Shown here piece after piece: positions 50,401 to 59,269 of a stretch of DNA of 64,000 bases. Position 1 is the stretch's first letter, and each line of letters begins with the position of its first letter. The notes below the pieces were generated by a model. It did no database searches and was not told the DNA's origin. It worked only from the letters and a program-made list of their open reading frames with translations. A program made the position numbers and the translations under genes. This DNA is from Icerya purchasi (taxonomy: Eukaryota; Arthropoda; Insecta; Hemiptera; Monophlebidae). The stretch covers positions 103,925,893 through 103,989,892 of the forward strand of contig CM077115.1 of NCBI GenBank assembly GCA_039619475.1, given 5' to 3'.

Positions 50401-53400
50401 TTTTTTACTCTGCCATTTAACAATTTAACCTAAAAATAATGAATAAAAAATAAGCGGTAATTCTATACTGTAAAATATATTTGTGCATGTGTGTGTGTGT
50501 GTGTGTGCGTATATACCATTATCTAAAATTACAAACCAAAATTTAAAAACAAATGAAAAACTGAATAAAATATATGCGCGTGCATGTTTGGGCATATCAC
50601 TATCAAAAATTACAAACCAAAATTTAAAATAAATAGAAAGTTCTTTATCTAAAATCAAAAATTTCCTTCGTTAAATTAAAATTTTTTCATCTACTTATAC
50701 CGTATTATTTTTCAAATGAATATCATTTAATTTACACTGAATTATTTTTGTTTAGCAACTTCATTTATTCTTCGACATTATTTGATCTTGAATCGTGATT
50801 ACTGTAAGTTTCTCAATGACAAGATTCGTCAGTACAATAAAACACTTAGTACTTGCACCTTAACGGGCCTTCTTAAACCGAAACTTTTTGAATGAAAGTC
50901 CCATAAATATTTCTACAAGAAGGACTCATTAGTATTACTAAAATGTATGGATCAAGATGCATCGTAATTAGTGATCCAAGATTTTCACGAAAAACAAAAG
51001 TTACAAAACTAAACCTGGCCGAAACATGTATATTCGATTGGCAACATATACACAGCGTGTTTCATAATAATAATATTAACAATTTCATAATGTCTTCCCT
51101 CTTTAACGCGCTTCCATGGAAAACGAACAACTACAAAAAAAAATGTAAACGTACAAAATGTGATGTATATTTTTTATTAAACGCTATTTCAATTTAAGAG
51201 TGAAAAAGGTTCTATATTCATTGGATGGTGGCAAGTAATTACGGTTTTCATTAATGTGGATGGAAAAAATAGATAATTTTTTTTTTTTTTGATGTTGTTT
51301 TGTGTCCCCAAAAAGCAGGTTATCCCATTAACAGAATGGTGCATAGGGCTGCGTATAAACGGTTCTTTAAACGCATTTTCGTTGAACGCTGTAGAGGCTA
51401 TTATAATTTTCTTATGTAACTTCCCTACAGTTCAAATTTGACGACATGCGGTTTCTGGCTACCGCATGTAGAATGGATGTACAAAAGAATAACTTAATAA
51501 CCTTACTGATCTAAAAAGAATCATTAAACATGTATCCCCAACAATACGCTTGACCATTTTGACCTTTGCAAAAAGTGGTGGTGATTATATAGAAATTTAT
51601 TTGTAATACTTTTGATGGGCACTCACTATTTTTTTTCTTTTTGTAAATTTATGCGATTACTTTGTTTAAAGAATGTTTTGCGCCTTGCCGGTATGTGCAG
51701 ATTATTCTTTATTACTATTTGAATGCAAAAATGGCTTCATAAAGAAAACGTTAACAAAGTACATTTTGTAAATTTAATTTTTTTTTTTTTTTTTTGTAGC
51801 TATTTTAATTCCACAGTAATGCGTATACTAAAATAAAAATACCGTATAATTGATAACTATTTTATGAAACACGTTAAATGGTGAACAACCGTGGAGAACA
51901 TAAGACTGGAATTGGAAATTAGAACATAACTTATTACACAAACGATTAGAAAAAATAATAAAAAACCTTTTAGTTTGCCATATTAAAAAATTACACGTGT
52001 AATAAAGTCGCTTTTAAGGATCGAAATAAACATAAACAAAGGAAATTAAAAATACATTTAGAAAATAATAACGTCGTATAACACGAAGCGAAATGTAGAT
52101 CAATCTGAACACTTACGACTTTCAAAGGTTGAAAAATATTGCGAAGTAGGTCGAAGGAAAAATTAACAATTATAAATATTCAAAATTTGAAATTAAAAAA
52201 AATATATATAAAAGGATTAAGTAATTAAAGTTAATGTGATATAAAATGTGCATTGTTTTAAAGACCGCATATATAAAATGTAACTGGGCAATAAATCGAA
52301 GAAGAAAAAAAGCTAAAATCGTGACAATCGAAATAAACGATGTAATAAATTTGAAAAATAAATGCATACAAAATTGCCAATGAAAACCGATTGTTTAATC
52401 AGGGAAATGCAAAAATATCGCAAAAACAACTAAGACGATGAAATTTAAAAACGTGTCCAAAATATTAACCAAAAAACGATCTGCTTCTTAAATTAAACTA
52501 ATTGCAAATACATCCAGGATAAGAAATTCGACTACAAAAAATTTCTTTATATCGGAATTAAACTCTATTTTCTAATACCCTATCATTAAATTTATTACGA
52601 TTAATCATTCACTTCATAAAATAATTATCCTTTCTTACTAAAATTCATTTACCTCAATTGAGTGGTTTTAACAAGAAAATGTCTTTTTATTTAAAAAATT
52701 TTGCTGAATAATAATCACTCTTTTTTTTTTTTTAATTTTATTTAATACTAGAAAAGTACTAAAAATTACAAATTACTTTATCTCATTACTGAATATCTAA
52801 AAATTCGAAAATGATTAGTACATGTGTGAACTCACTGTTCCTATACCTGCGTTTTGCAAAGTTCCAAATAAAATACAAGTATTATCATCCATATTATATT
52901 AGATAACCCGCTATTAAAAGTTACGTACCCTAAGTGTGACGTATAATGTGTTATTCGTACTGTTCGACCATAGGACATAACACGACTGTTTATTTTCCTG
53001 ATCACAGTCGATTTCCTTATTACATTTATCATCTTCTTTCGTTTCGCATGCGGTTTTGTTATAATATATGCATTTTTTCGTGATATGGCCACCATATTCT
53101 GATGTCTTTAATGCTACATACCCTAAAAGGAAATAATTTAATCATAAATTAACTATTAAACGAAACATTTAAAAAAATTAAAATAATTAAAGACTGTCAT
53201 ATTAGAAACTTAAAATATTTAATTTGAAAGTAAAGTTTATCAACAAACTTTACAAATTTCAGAAGACAAGTTTTTTTTTTCTGCTGATAATCTGTTTCAA
53301 TTCAAACAATATTTACTACTAGCGTTTTTAATTTTTAAAACTATTACACAAAAAACTAAACAAAGAAAATCAAAGTTTTGAAAAATATTATTGCCTGTAA

Positions 53401-54660
53401 AATATCTAAAATCAAATAACTTTTGCTAGGAAAGATGTTAAGAGAAGCCTTCATCAATATGATATAATAAAAGCAAAGAAAGAAAATATATTTCTAATAA
53501 TTCCATTTAAGGCTATACGTACTAGTAACTAGTAAACCGCATTATTTTCGTACTACATTGGAGTTTAAATTTCTTATGTAAATGAAAGTACATTTTTAAG
53601 CGAAATGAATGATTTTTTATTATAATGTAATTTGTCATTTAAAGTATTCTTAGAAAGTAAAAAAAAAATGTTTGATTAATACCCAGCGAACAAGTTATAA
53701 GAATCGAATTTTTCTGTTATTCTTCAAAATAACACCGAATGCATTCAATTATATTTTGAATGTAATTAATTTAAAAAGAGAAAAGAAAAGTTATTTTTTC
53801 AAAACTTTTATTAAGCCTGCAGAAAAGATAGCTATTATATGAACATAATCTATTCTAAATTGTATATAGATTTACTTAAAGACCTCTAATGTAGTTTATC
53901 TATTCAATATTTGTCTTATTCTATGATGAAAATAAATTCACACAAGGAAAATGTACGATTTTGTGGAGGTTTCACCTCTAATTCTACTATACACTATGAT
54001 CAATTTTCTGTGTGAAATTTTTACAATATATCGAATGTTTTGTATACAATTTATTTACTAGATAAATATTAGCGACATTAACATTAGGCGTCATCTATTC
54101 GATTTTAATAATGAAAAATCAAGAGATAATACTGATTTGTTTGCTTAAATTTATGTAATAAAATAAAATTATACAAGATTAATAACTGATATAAAAAGGA
54201 GAAGCCAACAGTATCGAGCTTTTTCAAATCTATTTTACTTAGATACAAATAATACTAATTCAAATTTACTGCGACCACGATAAGTTAAGGGTTGCTTTTT
54301 AACCTGGTATGTACTTTGTACTCGCTGCAGCGTGCAATATAATAGAAACGCTAATTTATCAGTTCCGTAACTGTGCATTTATACTTTTAATTTAATATTC
54401 ACCAAAGTATGTTAATATTATACTGTAAAAATTAAAAACTTGTTTATAAAAAGCTGTTTTAACGTTTCTGTAATCTTTATATTCATTTTAAGTGAACGCC
54501 TTTATTTGTAATTACAAACAAAAAGTAAAAACAACATTTTAACATGTACATTATCAAAAATTGTTAATTTGTTAAACACAAAATTGTATTTCAAATAATC
54601 GGAAAGATACTTACCAAACAAGAGAACAGAAATGAAAAGAAAATATACGAATAAACGCAT
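30488..54660 (-). CDS. put: Activin receptor type-2 (Punt-like) serine/threonine kinase, 10 exons, complete
   Basis: Type II receptor of the TGF-beta family. In this family the protein sits in the plasma membrane, binds activin or BMP-type ligands, and phosphorylates type I receptors to start Smad signalling. I assembled ten exons from GT-AG boundaries with matching phases (54615-54660, 52929-53122, 50138-50294, 49313-49437, 42258-42419, 37641-37861, 37367-37553, 34560-34697, 34334-34465, 30488-30685). They total 1560 nt, or 519 residues plus stop, close to the roughly 510-520 usual for the family. Order: signal peptide 1-16; cysteine-rich ectodomain to about 132, ending in CCCEGDNC (108-115); membrane helix about 143-163, then an HRRRK stop-transfer; kinase from about 195 with VAVK (K223), HRD (325-327), DFG (345-347) and APE (372-374). 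The kinase wording ([34 protein letters not shown]) is diagnostic of type II activin receptors. The splice model is by eye, without transcript support. UTRs are not defined. Confidence 0.95.
30686..34333 (-). other. put: put intron 9 (3.6 kb)
   Basis: AT-rich intron with a foldback element at 33568-33826 and a CpG-richer patch at about 32.6-32.96 kb. No exon-like coding segment is needed here, because exons 9 and 10 join in phase. Confidence 0.75.
33568..33826. mobile_element. Foldback element in put intron 9, arms about 115 bp
   Basis: The left arm starts TATAAAACGATTGCTTACTT and the right arm ends with its reverse complement. They share AGAAACGTTTTCGG, TATAACCCATCATCAGCT and TGATCAGAAACAAAATC with scattered mismatches. 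The loop is about 25-30 bp. No coding capacity; MITE-like. Confidence 0.85.
34334..34465 (-). CDS. put: put exon 9: kinase C-lobe
   Basis: 44 codons, residues 411-454. [27 protein letters not shown] matches the ACVR2 segment LPFEEEIGQHPS...VVHKKKRP. Acceptor CCGTACAG, donor CTG|GTACGT. A 94-bp intron separates it from exon 8. Confidence 0.95.
34560..34697 (-). CDS. put: put exon 8: activation segment
   Basis: 46 codons, residues 365-410: [14 protein letters not shown], then [26 protein letters not shown]. The APE motif is at 372-374. Position 368 is Trp, where vertebrate type II activin receptors have Arg in GTRRYMAPE. Acceptor TTGTAG, donor AAA|GTGAGC. Confidence 0.95.
35148..35184. repeat. 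(TA)n microsatellite
   Basis: Long TA run in put intron 7. Confidence 0.9.
35410..35484. repeat. (CT)n(AT)n compound microsatellite
   Basis: About 14 CT units followed by about 22 AT units in put intron 7. Confidence 0.95.
35732..36701 (+). mobile_element. Decayed mariner-family element with TIRs and TA flanks
   Basis: Left end TA|CGAGGAGGGCGTTAAAAAAG..AAGTATACA; right end, reverse complement, TA|CGAGAGGCGTTAGAAAAG..AAATATACA. These form inverted repeats of about 30 bp that differ by a few bases and a gap. TA on both sides is the mariner/Tc1 target duplication. The 970-bp body keeps transposase pieces: [18 protein letters not shown] with TDTHDD and SGRPSD (helix-turn-helix region, 36020-36120), SPDLAPSD-like codons near 36390-36415, and a FFQNLD end near 36490-36515. 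Several frameshifts and stops. It lies inside put intron 7 on the opposite strand. Confidence 0.88.
36002..36550 (+). pseudogene. Mariner transposase pseudogene
   Basis: [19 protein letters not shown] and GRRTDTHDD are read in frame from about 36005. They are followed by disrupted codons for the interdomain linker (GRPSDSVND), then frameshifts. The catalytic D,D34D region is represented only by fragments (PDLAPSD). Not functional as it stands. Confidence 0.75.
37367..37553 (-). CDS. put: put exon 7: catalytic loop and DFG
   Basis: One base completes R302, then residues 303-364. It contains [21 protein letters not shown] (catalytic D327) and [12 protein letters not shown] (DFG 345-347), and ends GETHGQ. 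Donor CAA|GTATGC, acceptor TTCGCAG. Separated from exon 6 by an 87-bp intron. Confidence 0.95.
37641..37861 (-). CDS. put: put exon 6: kinase N-lobe and hinge
   Basis: Residues 229-301 plus two bases of R302. It starts [20 protein letters not shown], which includes the alpha-C glutamate region, then ILHFIGAEK and [17 protein letters not shown] (the hinge). The acceptor is TATCAG and the donor GCCAG|GTAATT. Confidence 0.95.
38940..39560 (+). pseudogene. Possible mariner-like transposase remnant
   Basis: Near 39164-39230 one frame reads YHDNAR, then a stop, then [21 protein letters not shown]. This resembles the HDNAxxHT...xxLxxxILxHPPYSPD block of mariner transposases. Later codons ([16 protein letters not shown], near 39370-39415) resemble the C-terminus. 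No terminal repeats found. Inside put intron 5. Confidence 0.4.
39925..40552 (+). mobile_element. LINE RT C-terminal fragment
   Basis: Reads [15 protein letters not shown] and [20 protein letters not shown], then a stop, then [45 protein letters not shown] and GKRRHQ. This is the order seen in the 3' portion of LINE ORF2 (YLG motif, R-R-A-F helix, EMxxxRRL, GRR). It ends in AAAGAAGAAAAAGAAGAG. 5'-truncated and frameshifted, inside put intron 5. Confidence 0.75.
42258..42419 (-). CDS. put: put exon 5: juxtamembrane and kinase N-lobe
   Basis: 54 codons, phase 0 at both ends (acceptor TTTTCAG, donor CAA|GTAAGT), residues 175-228. It carries a CPPSP linker, [16 protein letters not shown] (the glycine loop, as in ARGRFGCVWKA of vertebrate ACVR2) and VAVK with the ATP-anchoring lysine K223. 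The upstream intron sequence becomes an inverted-repeat element only 25 bp from the acceptor. Confidence 0.93.
42447..42735. mobile_element. MITE-like element with 17-bp inverted ends next to put exon 5
   Basis: The ends are TTACAACGTAATTCTTA at 42447-42463 and its exact reverse complement at 42719-42735. The interior repeats AAATGTCCCAATTTTATGTAACG and variants three or four times. A TTAA precedes the left end. A matching end plus interior occurs inverted at 5740-5818. The superfamily is not established. Confidence 0.75.
44628..45727 (+). repeat. Left arm of large foldback in put intron 4
   Basis: Begins GGGTCTAGCCAGTTAAAG and ends GAACAAAGAAAAA. Its reverse complement occupies 46047-46945. 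It contains about four tandem units of roughly 148 bp (near 45016, 45164, 45311 and 45462). Each has GAATTTTTTCAGATTTTT, then TTTTGGCTGAAAAACCTC and a TTGAAATTCAACT motif. Confidence 0.88.
46047..46945 (-). repeat. Right arm of large foldback in put intron 4
   Basis: Inverted copy of 44628-45727, shorter by about one or more tandem units: the unit starting near 45164 has no counterpart and its neighbours are fused. The outermost shared sequence is GTAAAAGTGCC, before a TCTAGCC-type motif. A frame of about 45 identical codons ([20 protein letters not shown]...) appears in both arms, but it is simply the repeat read through and shows no family match. Confidence 0.88.
47421..47616 (+). repeat. 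Inverted repeat arm (left), put intron 4
   Basis: Starts TGTCGACAAAAATCGTAAG. About 97% identical, inverted, to 48275-48476; the differences seen are an extra AAC, one substitution and an extra GC. Confidence 0.88.
48275..48476 (-). repeat. Inverted repeat arm (right), put intron 4
   Basis: Partner of 47421-47616. The outer end reads ...CGATTTTTGTCGACA. The spacer between arms is about 658 bp of AT-rich non-coding DNA. Confidence 0.88.
49313..49437 (-). CDS. put: put exon 4: transmembrane helix
   Basis: It begins with two bases completing V133 (acceptor TTTTTAG) and ends at K-L-P-Y-I-N-Q with donor CAG|GTACGA. It encodes KEEHYEQF, then about 20 hydrophobic residues (roughly 143-163), then HRRRK, a typical type I stop-transfer signal. 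Confidence 0.92.
49438..50137 (-). other. put: put intron 3
   Basis: 700-bp AT-rich intron. No repeat or gene recognised beyond short TA tracts. Confidence 0.7.
50138..50294 (-). CDS. put: put exon 3: second half of ectodomain
   Basis: Residues 81-132 plus one base of 133. It begins GCFISTPDC, equivalent to the GCWLDDINC of vertebrate receptors, and contains the family signature CCCEGDNCN (108-116). A proline-rich juxtamembrane stretch (PTPPPPP) follows. The acceptor is ATTAAAG|GGA and the donor CCCG|GTAATT. Phases fit both neighbours. Confidence 0.92.
50295..52928 (-). other. put: put intron 2
   Basis: 2.6 kb of AT-rich DNA. It contains an imperfect two-copy tandem repeat and a TG microsatellite near 50470-50640, and a T run at 51779-51796. 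The reading frame at 50943-51197 (+) has no recognisable motif and I do not call it a gene. Confidence 0.75.
50471..50637. repeat. Two-copy tandem repeat with TG microsatellite
   Basis: TAAAATATATTTGTGCATG...AAAATTACAAACCAAAATTT occurs at 50471-50550 and, with changes, again at 50567-50630. The first copy carries an expanded (TG)n at about 50487-50508. In put intron 2. Confidence 0.8.
52929..53122 (-). CDS. put: put exon 2: first half of ligand-binding ectodomain
   Basis: This exon starts with the last two bases of codon 16 after TTTTAG and ends at CTTAGG|GTACGT, giving residues 17-80. Cysteines fall at 33, 41, 49, 55 and 63. The CYVLW stretch followed by an Asn/Thr-rich turn matches the CFATW..NISG region of vertebrate ACVR2. 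Possible N-glycosylation sites are N37, N69 and N72. C49 and C55 look additional to the vertebrate pattern. A longer unrelated reading frame overlaps on the same strand (53095-52841), but its codons do not continue into the flanking exons. Confidence 0.9.
53123..54614 (-). other. put: put intron 1
   Basis: AT-rich intron of about 1.5 kb with GT-AG ends. Some (T)n tracts. No element or coding segment recognised. Confidence 0.75.
54615..54660 (-). CDS. put: put exon 1: start codon and signal peptide
   Basis: The ATG at 54660 opens 15 codons plus one base, reading [15 protein letters not shown] then G: a short basic start followed by a hydrophobic core, as expected of a secretory signal peptide. 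The donor is G|GTAAGT. This ATG is chosen because only its frame continues through exon 2. Another ATG eight bases upstream (54668) is in a different frame and stops early in exon 2. Both have A at -3. Confidence 0.85.
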
Positions 54661-56790
54661 AATTTCATTTTAGTTGGTTTTACTATAAAACTGGATTTAT
54701 AAAGCTGAAACACCAGGAGCTTTGTCAAAATTTCAATTCACTCTGCAAGAATTATGAAAATGATTAAACAATTTAATATGTTAAAGATCCAAACAAGTTT
54801 TAACTCGGTTAAATTTTTCTGATTTTAAAAATTAAATTTTAATCCTTGTTTAATTTAGACGATTACCTTTCAAAATAAATTACGCGTAATTTTATTTATG
54901 CAATTCTTTTAGGTTTTTTTTTACATGTATAAAGTTTGCATATTAATATTAGATAACCGATGCTAAATTTATAATAATATTCAAGAAAAAATGTATATTT
55001 TTAAAATAAATTTAAAAAAGTAATATTTACAAATCATTTTTAGATAAATGAACTAAAAATTCCAATTTTATTCGAAAAAAACTATTCGCTCCAACAGATA
55101 TTTTATAAAAAGAATTAAATTTAATAATTTTTAACTAAAATTTACAAATATTTTGAATAAGAGGCATAATATACAAACATAAACATTGCAAGTAATTTTC
55201 AACTTTAAAAAGTTTCGATAGATAAAAATAAATTGCAATACAGTAGAACTTCTGAATTGTGTCACGATGAAAATAATTCATATTACTTTAATCTTACAAT
55301 TGAACTAGTTATTTAATGTTCTTAGCAATAAAAAATTTAAACTGGTAACAAATGTTATATATATAAATATTATTTACTTTTATTATACAAAATTAACATT
55401 TATTGCTTTTATTAAAACGCATTAAGAATCATTTATACTTATATCAAAATATTTACCGTATATTAAAACTTTAGAATATTTTACAAGATACGTAACATCT
55501 TAAAAAATTTTCAAAGAATGGTAAACATATACAATCAAAATAAATATGCCTTAATGGTATATATATATTTCTTTATGCAATGATCCATTTAAATTACCTT
55601 CGTATACATCGGAAGAATTTTAATATATCAATAACACTTTCTACACATGTTTAATTTGTTTTTCAATACTTTATTATTATTTATTCTTACTCACAAATAA
55701 ACTTTTATTTCGATAAATATTTACCTTCCCAACAAACTAAAAACATATTGATTAGACTATAGATTTACCATTTATGTTATTATGAAACAATGGTATAATC
55801 CTTAAACTGTGCGTATTAGTTATATAATTTTACCTTTGGTAAATTTCAATAATAATTAACGTAACTATAATTTTTAGTTTTTTTATTGTAACTTTTTTGA
55901 AATTAAAATTCATTAAATTATTTAACTTCAACGAATATTAAATTATTTGTTTTATAAATTCGTATTTAAATGAATAAAATTCAGTTTTTATATTTAAATA
56001 GAATATTATGAAATACTAAATTTCCGTTATTTTTATACGTAATAATCTGATTATAATAATGTTTTTAATATTATCAAAGGATTTTTATAAAATTTCTATA
56101 AATTATTGGGATACGACTTTTCAAGGGTGCTTATTGAAATTGAACTAGATAATGATTTTTTTGATTGCAAAAAAAAAATATATATACATAAACTAAATAT
56201 AAATAAAAGCAATGAAGAGGAAAATTATATTAACAAATAAATAGCACGGGATAATTAATAAGTTAATCTAAAATATAGATTTTGACATTTTACTTACTTA
56301 AAAGTAAAAAGTGATTTTTGTTTAGGAATAAAATTGTCTTCCTTTCTTTACGGAGATTTAAAATTATTTTTTAAATTCTAAATGTAGATGAAATTTTAAA
56401 ATCTAATGTTGGTCTATGTTGTAACGATACGACAAAAATGTTTAACAGAGCAATAAAAAAAAAAAAGAAATATTTATGAGTAAGACAGTTTTTGTACATT
56501 GGTTGGCGTGCTTGCATAAACTGCACTAGGAGCGCGTCAAAATCGTTAAAGAAAAAGCTGAAAGCTTCAAAAGTATACGTATTATAAATATAATATGAAT
56601 ATATTGAAGGATTTATTTAATAAATGTTTTAAAATTTAATGATGGATTTTATAACGGCCATATAAAGAGTAAAGAAAATTATAAAAATTTCATTACAGCA
56701 ATGAAATTAAGAGGAATTTTTTTTATTATAAGAACAAATGTATATTATAAAGGTAATTTTTTTTTTCATTTTTTTTGTGTGTGTTGGTGA
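54661..56790. other. Upstream of put; AT-rich, promoter/5' UTR not resolvable
   Basis: No reading frame or element recognised. The receptor's 5' UTR and promoter should lie here, or further away if there is an upstream non-coding exon. No convincing initiator or TATA box could be singled out against the AT-rich background. Confidence 0.5.
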
Positions 56791-57510
56791 CAGTGTTGGG
56801 CATTATTCCAATAATAGTTTATTAAAATAATAATCAGAATAACAAAATTATTCGTTATTCGTTAATCATTATTTACAAAATGCATGATTATTAGTCGTTA
56901 ATCATTATTCACACTCATGAATAATGATTAAATTATTCATTATTCGTTATTCGTCAATCATACGTTAATCATTATTTCAAATATCAGTTAATGCATATAA
57001 AATGTTTTTTTAATAATTTAATATTGATGACCCCCTTTTTTTTAATTTTATATACGATGGTGCCTGTAATGAACATTATAGTAATAATTGTGAAATTAAA
57101 CAAATAAATAGCCTTACCCAAAGTTATTGGTAATAGGGAAAACAAAAACAAAAAAAAAAAAACCTTTTTATGTTAGTTTTAACTGTATATTTCACTAAAT
57201 ATACTTTTCACTATTATTAGTGATCTGTAAAAAATTTAATTTGTTACATATGAAGAGCATATTTTGTATATATTTTAATTTTTAAGTTTTATATTTATTT
57301 TTTCTATATTTTTGCGATTTCCTAAATTTGAGAACAAGAAAACCTCCTAGGATTCTAATATAAATAAGATAACTTAAGTATAAATTAATTTTAATCATAT
57401 TTTTTAATAGCCAATTAAACACTTTAATTAATAAAAACCTATAATATTCTAAGCAGTATAAGTAAAATACACTTTATGATTCAAAGCATTAAAAAAAAAT
57501 GCTAAATTAC

Positions 57511-57780
57511 TTAATCTACTTTTAGACGTACTTGAACGTTCTCACGTAAAGATGACATAAATGAGATTAAGAATTTGTATAAATCAATTATCAATCCAAC
57601 ATTTGCGTCTTTCCTTGATAATTTTTGATTGACTGCATTGATACGATTCAAAATACTACTCCAATAAAGAGTCATAAACGCAGTTCCAAATTTGGTTATA
57701 TTTTTGAGTAATTCTTTTGCTCCTACCTTCGAATTCGCATTTTTAGAACTATCATTTGAAATTGTCTGTCGAAGCACGAA
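57511..57780 (-). pseudogene. hAT (ZMYM1-like) transposase fragment
   Basis: Reads GAKELLKNITKFGTAFMTLY, then WSSILNRINAVNQKLSRKDA, then LIIDLYKFLISFMSSLRE. This resembles the region of ZMYM1-like hAT transposases with LWxxILxxINxVSKxLQxxxxDL. The frame continues to 57822, but beyond about 57780 it is probably antisense of the inserted LINE. Confidence 0.6.
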
Positions 57781-58315
57781 GAACATTAGGAAAAGACTAG
57801 CTCTCGTGAATAACGCTTTCATGCAAAAACATTTCCTTGCATCAAAATACTTATCAAATAATACCAGAAAGCTTTTTACAAAAAGATTTACCTGGAGTGT
57901 GGCACTATATGGAGCAGAGACATGGAGATTTAAAAAAAAAGAAAATGATAAACTTCGTGTGTTCGAAATGCGGTGTTGGCGTCAGATGTTAAAGATACCT
58001 TGGACGAGTAAAACTACTAATGACGAAATTTTGCACAAGATAAATGAACAATGCGAAATCCGGAATACAATCAACATGAGAAGAAATGAAATGGTTGGAC
58101 ATCTGATTAGACGTTCAGAATGGATGACAATATTAATCAAAGGAATGATGAACAAAAGAAGAAGTAAAGGCAAACCAAGGCTTAGATATATGAATCAAGT
58201 AAAAAACGGTGAAAGCTATGTCACCATAAAAGCACGTGCCTGCTCCCAAAGACGGATCTAACGTGGTCATATTAATACCCAACAACCATAAGGTTGCGAA
58301 GAGAAAGAAGAAGTT
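57775..58315 (+). mobile_element. LINE 3' fragment nested in hAT element
   Basis: One continuous frame: NIRKRLALVNNAFMQKHFL, WSVALYGAETWRFKKKENDK, FEMRCWRQMLKIPWTSKTTNDE, MVGHLIRR and the basic KRRSKGKPRLR, with a stop at 58261. This is the post-RT connection and C-terminus of LINE ORF2. It ends GAGAAAGAAGAAG. The frame is open for about 160 codons, so the insertion is relatively young for this window. Confidence 0.85.
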
Positions 58316-59269
58316 GCTTAAATACTATTTCATAGTATCAAAATTTGTCAAATAATATTGTGAATTTATAAATTTTAAAAATTATTTTCGTGTTGATAGT
58401 TTAAATTTATCATTTAATTAATATAATAACAAAACAAATGTAATCGTATTAAAGAACATTAATTAGAAAATAAAATGTATAAAATAAAAAAAAAATTGAA
58501 TAAAAAATAACTATACACCGATTTGAACCAAGTTTTTCTGCAATACTTTTTTGAATAACATACCACTATACTAAATTACATAGCTTTTAACTGAGTTGAA
58601 TAATTACTAAATAATGAATAACGAATAATGGTTAATGTATGATTAACGAATAATGACTAACCATGATTGACGGATAATAATTAATGTCGAATAACGAATA
58701 AATGAATCATTATTTATTTGTGCGTTATTCAAAAATTTATTCGTTATTCGGTTATTCTAATAACAAATACCCAACTCTGATTGATGTACATAGTAACTGT
58801 CGGAAAAATAAAACTATTCTGTTTAAATTTTTGATAAATATAGTTCTATACATACATCTATACTAATATTATAAAAAGGAAAGATTTAATTGTTTGTTTG
58901 TTTACATTGAATAGGCTCCGAAACTACTGAACCGATTTGAAAAATTCTTTCACCGTTGGGAAGCTACACTATCTCCGGGTGACATAGGCTATATTATATT
59001 TTCAAAAAAATTAAGGATCCTTACTAAAACTCCAATAATGTAACTCAAGGTGTAAACAAATGATCTAAACAATTCCTTACATCGCGTGCGCTGCAAAAAT
59101 TTTTTTAATAAAACATCAAAATATCAATGTTAATTACCATGGAAATGTAAATTCGGATAAAGATGGCCTTAGCATCGTTTACAAGCTCATCACTAATGGA
59201 AATAGTGTGTTAACGTAATGAATGAAAATTTTCGAGCGTTACCGTTATCTCTTTTGTAAAAGGTACAAA

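Larger units (their letters stand above)
56791..58777. mobile_element. hAT-like element with subterminal repeats and nested LINE
   Basis: Left end CAGTGTTGGGCATTATTCC; right end, reverse complement, CAGAGTTGGGTATTTGTTA. Both ends are followed by about 150-180 bp rich in TTATTCGTTATTCG and TTAATCATTATT, inverted between the ends. The flanking octamers GTTGGTGA and ATTGATGT match at 5 of 8, perhaps an eroded target duplication. The minus strand at 57511-57775 keeps a hAT transposase piece. A LINE tail is inserted at about 57775-58315. Confidence 0.75.

Noticed and set aside
52841..53095. Open frame on the minus strand longer than the receptor exon reading
   Set aside because: It overlaps put exon 2 in a different frame, is lysine/isoleucine-rich, and does not join neighbouring exons. 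The shorter frame has the cysteine pattern and correct phases.
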